This document shows positions 1 through 12,500 of a DNA stretch of 12,500 nt, piece after piece. The stretch's first letter is position 1. Each line of letters begins with the position of its first letter. The DNA is from Halisarca cf. caerulea (taxonomy: Eukaryota; Porifera; Demospongiae; Chondrillida; Halisarcidae). The stretch spans positions 1,148,601 through 1,161,100 of the forward strand of contig CAUJGJ010000258.1 of NCBI GenBank assembly GCA_963170055.1, written 5' to 3'. The position numbers were made by a program, and so were the translations under genes. The notes beneath the pieces were generated by a model. It saw only the letters and a program-made list of their open reading frames with translations, ran no database searches and had not been told where the DNA came from.

Positions 1-91
1 GGGATGGCTGGAGTAGGTAGGTTCTTTCCAATATACATTCAAATCTGATTTTTCTGGAAACCCCTGACCCTCTGTTGTGAATCCCGTCACC

Positions 92-165
92 AAGTTGAAT
101 GCAATCTATCTGATTTATCCAACACCTGGTGTATCTGATACTTCCAAGGGGAATGGATGTCGAAA
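92..165 (+). mobile_element. Short relic of the same MITE family
   Basis: TGAATGCAATC, TGATTTATCCAACACCTGG and TGTATCTGATAC resemble the inner part of 1550-1735 (GATGCATTCAACACCTGG, TTATCTGAC). No clear ends remain. Confidence 0.35.
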
Positions 166-390
166 GATGTACGCACCAGATCTCCTGTACACGGATAACT
201 TTTGGGCCTATGAATACATACACACCAATATGTATGTATGTGCCCCCTTCAAAATTAATGTTGAACTGTAGGTTGTCTGAACAATAAGCATCTTCATATT
301 GAGAATCTACAACTACAATGACTGATCTAAACAATATTGCTGATTTCCAGAGGCCCACATTAGGAGATTTCACTACTTATATGCACGTAC
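166..390. other. Non-coding sequence left of the minisatellite
   Basis: No gene or splice-supported exon was seen. It has TATG/CATA-rich patches around 216-240 that are common in this region. Confidence 0.5.
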
Positions 391-587
391 TGTATGTGCA
401 TACACCAGTTGCAATCCTTCCACTGTATGTGCATACACCAGTTGCAATCCTTCCACTGTATGTGCATACACCAGTTGCAATCCTTACACAGTATGTGCAT
501 ACACCAGTTGCAATCCTTACACAGTATGTGCATACACCAGTTGCAATCCTTACACAGTATGTGCAACACCAGTTGCAATCCTTACAC
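391..587 (+). repeat. 33-bp minisatellite, six copies
   Basis: Units start at 391, 424, 457, 490, 523 and 556. The unit is TGTATGTGCATACACCAGTT followed by GCAATCCTTCCAC. Copies 1-3 begin TGTATG and copies 4-6 AGTATG; copies 3-6 read TTACAC in place of TTCCAC at the end. The last copy lacks one base (32 bp). It lies downstream of the VAP 3' end on the minus strand. Confidence 0.95.
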
Positions 588-757
588 AGTACATCATTAA
601 ACGTAATAACAATAATAGTACCTAACAGCAACAGTAGTGTCAACATTTTACACATCGCTTGTGGCATAGTAGCAGTAAATCCTGGTAGGCAACAATTACA
701 AATGAGGAAATGCACGAGAGACTGTAGACAAAATTTATCAGTTCAACTAGCAAACAG

Positions 758-763
758 TTTAAT
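758..763 (-). promoter_or_regulatory. Possible VAP polyadenylation signal
   Basis: On the minus strand this hexamer is ATTAAA, about 44 bases after the VAP stop codon. No AATAAA was seen closer. It would give a very short 3' UTR. A single hexamer is weak evidence. Confidence 0.35.
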
Positions 764-806
764 GGTAGACAGTCGAATGTCTACAACTGGATGGATAGTG
801 AGAACC

Positions 807-7050
<6,244 letters not shown>

Positions 7051-7368
7051 TTCTGTCAATTATTTTCTGAGAACAAATAGACAGTCTTAAAATGAGTATT
7101 TTTTCTGTACAACACTAATACAGATAAGTAGACTTCAAAAAGGGTGACAAAGTAACATAAATCCTGAAGACTAAGACAATCCCCATCAACTTTAACAAAG
7201 AGGCGCCATTTTAAGTCAAGTCATGCATTTCGTAAAGGCTACAAAACTTAGAGATCTCCCTGAAAAAGGACCGTGACTCAATCAGCGTTCACTCCGAATG
7301 ATGAATATTCCACAAGTTACGAGGTTATGTGAGAAAGGCATCTAATACAGGTCACGTTAAGAACTTAC
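7051..7368. other. Probable VAP 5' UTR intron
   Basis: Lies between the proposed 5' exon and the first coding exon. It has a good acceptor near 7067 and a YY1-like ATGGCGCC motif on the minus strand near 7202-7212. No coding sequence. Confidence 0.5.
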
Positions 7369-7581
7369 TCAATCCAGCACTATATTCCTCTTGCTAGCGG
7401 GCGAGTCGACTGTAAGGAAGTCATGTGATTCTTCCGTATAACCTCGATTTGTTTTTCGTTTATTATTCCGTAAAATATCCTTAACTCGCATTCCTCTCCG
7501 TTTACTAATTGCTTCGCGATTCCTCTCTCTAGCAATTAAAATGGCGTCCGGAGTACTTGCAGTTACACGTTTTTCGTTCAT
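7369..7581 (-). CDS. Upstream ORF of 70 codons in the VAP 5' exon; product unknown
   Basis: An ATG at 7581 opens 70 codons ending with TGA at 7371-7369, exactly the last three bases before the GTAAGT donor. An ATG nine codons upstream (7608) is also in frame. The peptide is very basic in the middle (ARERNREAISKRRG, then ILRNNKRKTNRG) and ends SPASKRNIVLD. I do not recognise it. It could be an upstream ORF that reduces VAP translation, a small protein encoded on the same mRNA, or chance in a 5' leader. If spliced as proposed, its stop falls 2 or 16 bases before the VAP ATG. Confidence 0.4.
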   Translation of the reverse strand: MNEKRVTASTPDAILIARERNREAISKRRGMRVKDILRNNKRKTNRGYTEESHDFLTVDSPASKRNIVLD

Positions 7582-7609
7582 TTGACATCGCTGATTAGTT
7601 AGGTGCAAG
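7369..7609 (-). other. VAP: Probable VAP 5' untranslated exon
   Basis: A strong donor, GATTGA|GTAAGT, ends this stretch on the minus strand at 7369. A good acceptor (TTTGTTCTCAG) lies just before the VAP start codon, giving an intron of about 300 bases. The 5' end of the exon is not defined; the value given is only a rough limit. It carries a long upstream ORF, listed separately. Confidence 0.55.
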
Positions 7610-7831
7610 GTGAGTCTGATGTGGCTGAATTGCTGTTGATTGCCTGCTCCTGGTTCTTAGATTGATTAGCATGTGTATTAGCAAAAATGTCGTCATGTTA
7701 TCAAAAATGTATTATGTGATTGAAGTAGCGTTCGTTTTGCTGCTGAGAAGTATATTCTTCAATTCAGCTTAGGCGGAGCTATCTTTCATGTTGCTTGATC
7801 CTGACGCTAGAAAGGGGAAAGACTGAGGATC
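7610..7831. promoter_or_regulatory. Likely bidirectional promoter between VAP and TRAPPC8
   Basis: The two genes are divergent. Their coding starts are 781 bases apart and the proposed VAP 5' exon comes within 250 bases of the TRAPPC8 ATG. No TATA box or CCAAT box was recognised here. A YY1-like ATGGCG motif (AAAATGGCGTCC) lies nearby at about 7538-7549, and a related one in the opposite orientation near 7202-7212. A plus-strand donor GCAAG|GTGAGT (7610) with an AG at 7809-7810 could mark a TRAPPC8 5' UTR intron, in which case the leaders of the two genes overlap. Confidence 0.5.
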
Positions 7832-11846
<4,015 letters not shown>

Positions 11847-11860
11847 GTGAGACAGTTTAG

Positions 11861-11874
11861 TGTGTGTGTGTGTG

Positions 11875-11907
<33 letters not shown>

Positions 11908-11952
11908 GTGTGTGTATGTGTGTGTTGTGTGTGTTTTGTGTGTGTGTGTGTG

Positions 11953-12001
<49 letters not shown>

Positions 12002-12005
12002 GTGT
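11861..12005 (+). repeat. (GT)n microsatellite at the start of TRAPPC8 intron 4
   Basis: About 145 bases of GT broken by TTTTG and TTG steps, starting 14 bases after the exon 4 donor. Confidence 0.98.
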
Positions 12006-12500
12006 CTGCATGTCTGTGTGTCTGGATCTGTGTCTGTGCACACTACTAATATGCTCGAGCGGATTCTAATGGCTGTTTGTTGTTTGTTGCTTTGTCCATT
12101 TTCAGTGTAGTTTTGTATTTTACAGTTACGTATTGGCTTTGTTTATGCTTCCTGTGCTGAAACAATTACCATACTAAGCCAGAGGGTAGTTGTAGTTGTT
12201 GTACGTACGTACGTACATTAATATTTTTTCATACTAAATGTGTAATGGTTGCTGGATGTGTGAGTTTGTGTTGTTTGAGTTTATGGTTCACATCTTTTTA
12301 CAAATCTGGTTGAGATTTTGTGACGGTTATTCTGTTGTTGCTGAAATGGCACTTATTCTGTATTCTTGAACAGACAGTACGTGCATACCTATGTGTACCT
12401 GGCCATGATCCTGTGAGAGACAGAGAAAGAATTGTATGTCGAGTGGTGTACAGCAGAAACTTACCACTCACTGAATAGGCCACTATTGTTTTTTGGGGGT
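12006..12500. other. TRAPPC8 intron 4, to the end of the window
   Basis: Contains a GTACGTACGTACGTAC run (about 12200-12215) and T/G-rich sequence. A possible acceptor (CTTGAACAG, 12373) opens only a short frame with no TRAPPC8 similarity. Confidence 0.65.

Noticed and set aside
7541..7585. Plus-strand ATGGCGTCC start as a TRAPPC8 N terminus
   Set aside because: The frame stops after 14 codons at TGA and cannot join the TRAPPC8 exon. The motif is better read as a YY1-like site.
12374..12412. TRAPPC8 exon 5
   Set aside because: An AG acceptor precedes it, but the frame ends after about 13 codons and does not match the segment expected after the conserved YYLVLHD region.

Overview
The window is animal-type nuclear DNA: two intron-rich housekeeping genes arranged head to head, with GT-AG introns, heavy (TG)n/(CA)n microsatellites, pogo-like MITE remnants and a large satellite. 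I see no bacterial, viral or organellar genes. The proteins are animal-like. The compact genes plus the many 'outward-read' TA-flanked MITEs suggest an invertebrate or early-branching metazoan, perhaps a demosponge, but that assignment is a guess.

Minus strand, about 7600 to 760: a complete VAMP-associated protein (VAP) gene. I joined eight coding exons at consensus splice sites into a 276-residue protein. It has an N-terminal MSP domain, a Ser-rich linker, a short coiled coil and a C-terminal membrane anchor. All splice phases agree. A probable upstream exon (7369 to about 7600) carries a 70-codon ORF whose stop codon is the last three bases of the exon.

Plus strand, 7832 to beyond 12500: the first four coding exons of TRAPPC8 (Trs85-like subunit of the TRAPPIII tethering complex). 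The gene runs off the right edge. The interval of about 220 bp between the two genes is the likely shared promoter.

Repeats fill the introns. A 33-bp minisatellite lies just past the VAP 3' end (391-587). TG/CA tracts sit next to splice sites in both genes. Pogo-like, TA-flanked MITEs occur at about 1550-1735, 4457-4776, 6240-6429 and 10559-10733. TRAPPC8 intron 1 holds a 17-bp satellite of about 102 units (8508-10246) that stays in register over 1.7 kb and has higher-order structure. VAP intron 4 contains an odd CpG-rich patch (2745-3062) with strong hairpins, an ETS-type site and a short ATG exon with a donor in phase with VAP exon 5, which could be an internal promoter.

Functionally, VAP is an ER membrane receptor for FFAT-motif proteins at membrane contact sites. 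TRAPPC8 acts in ER-Golgi traffic and autophagy. The two genes therefore belong to the same broad endomembrane system, although no direct partnership can be read from the sequence.
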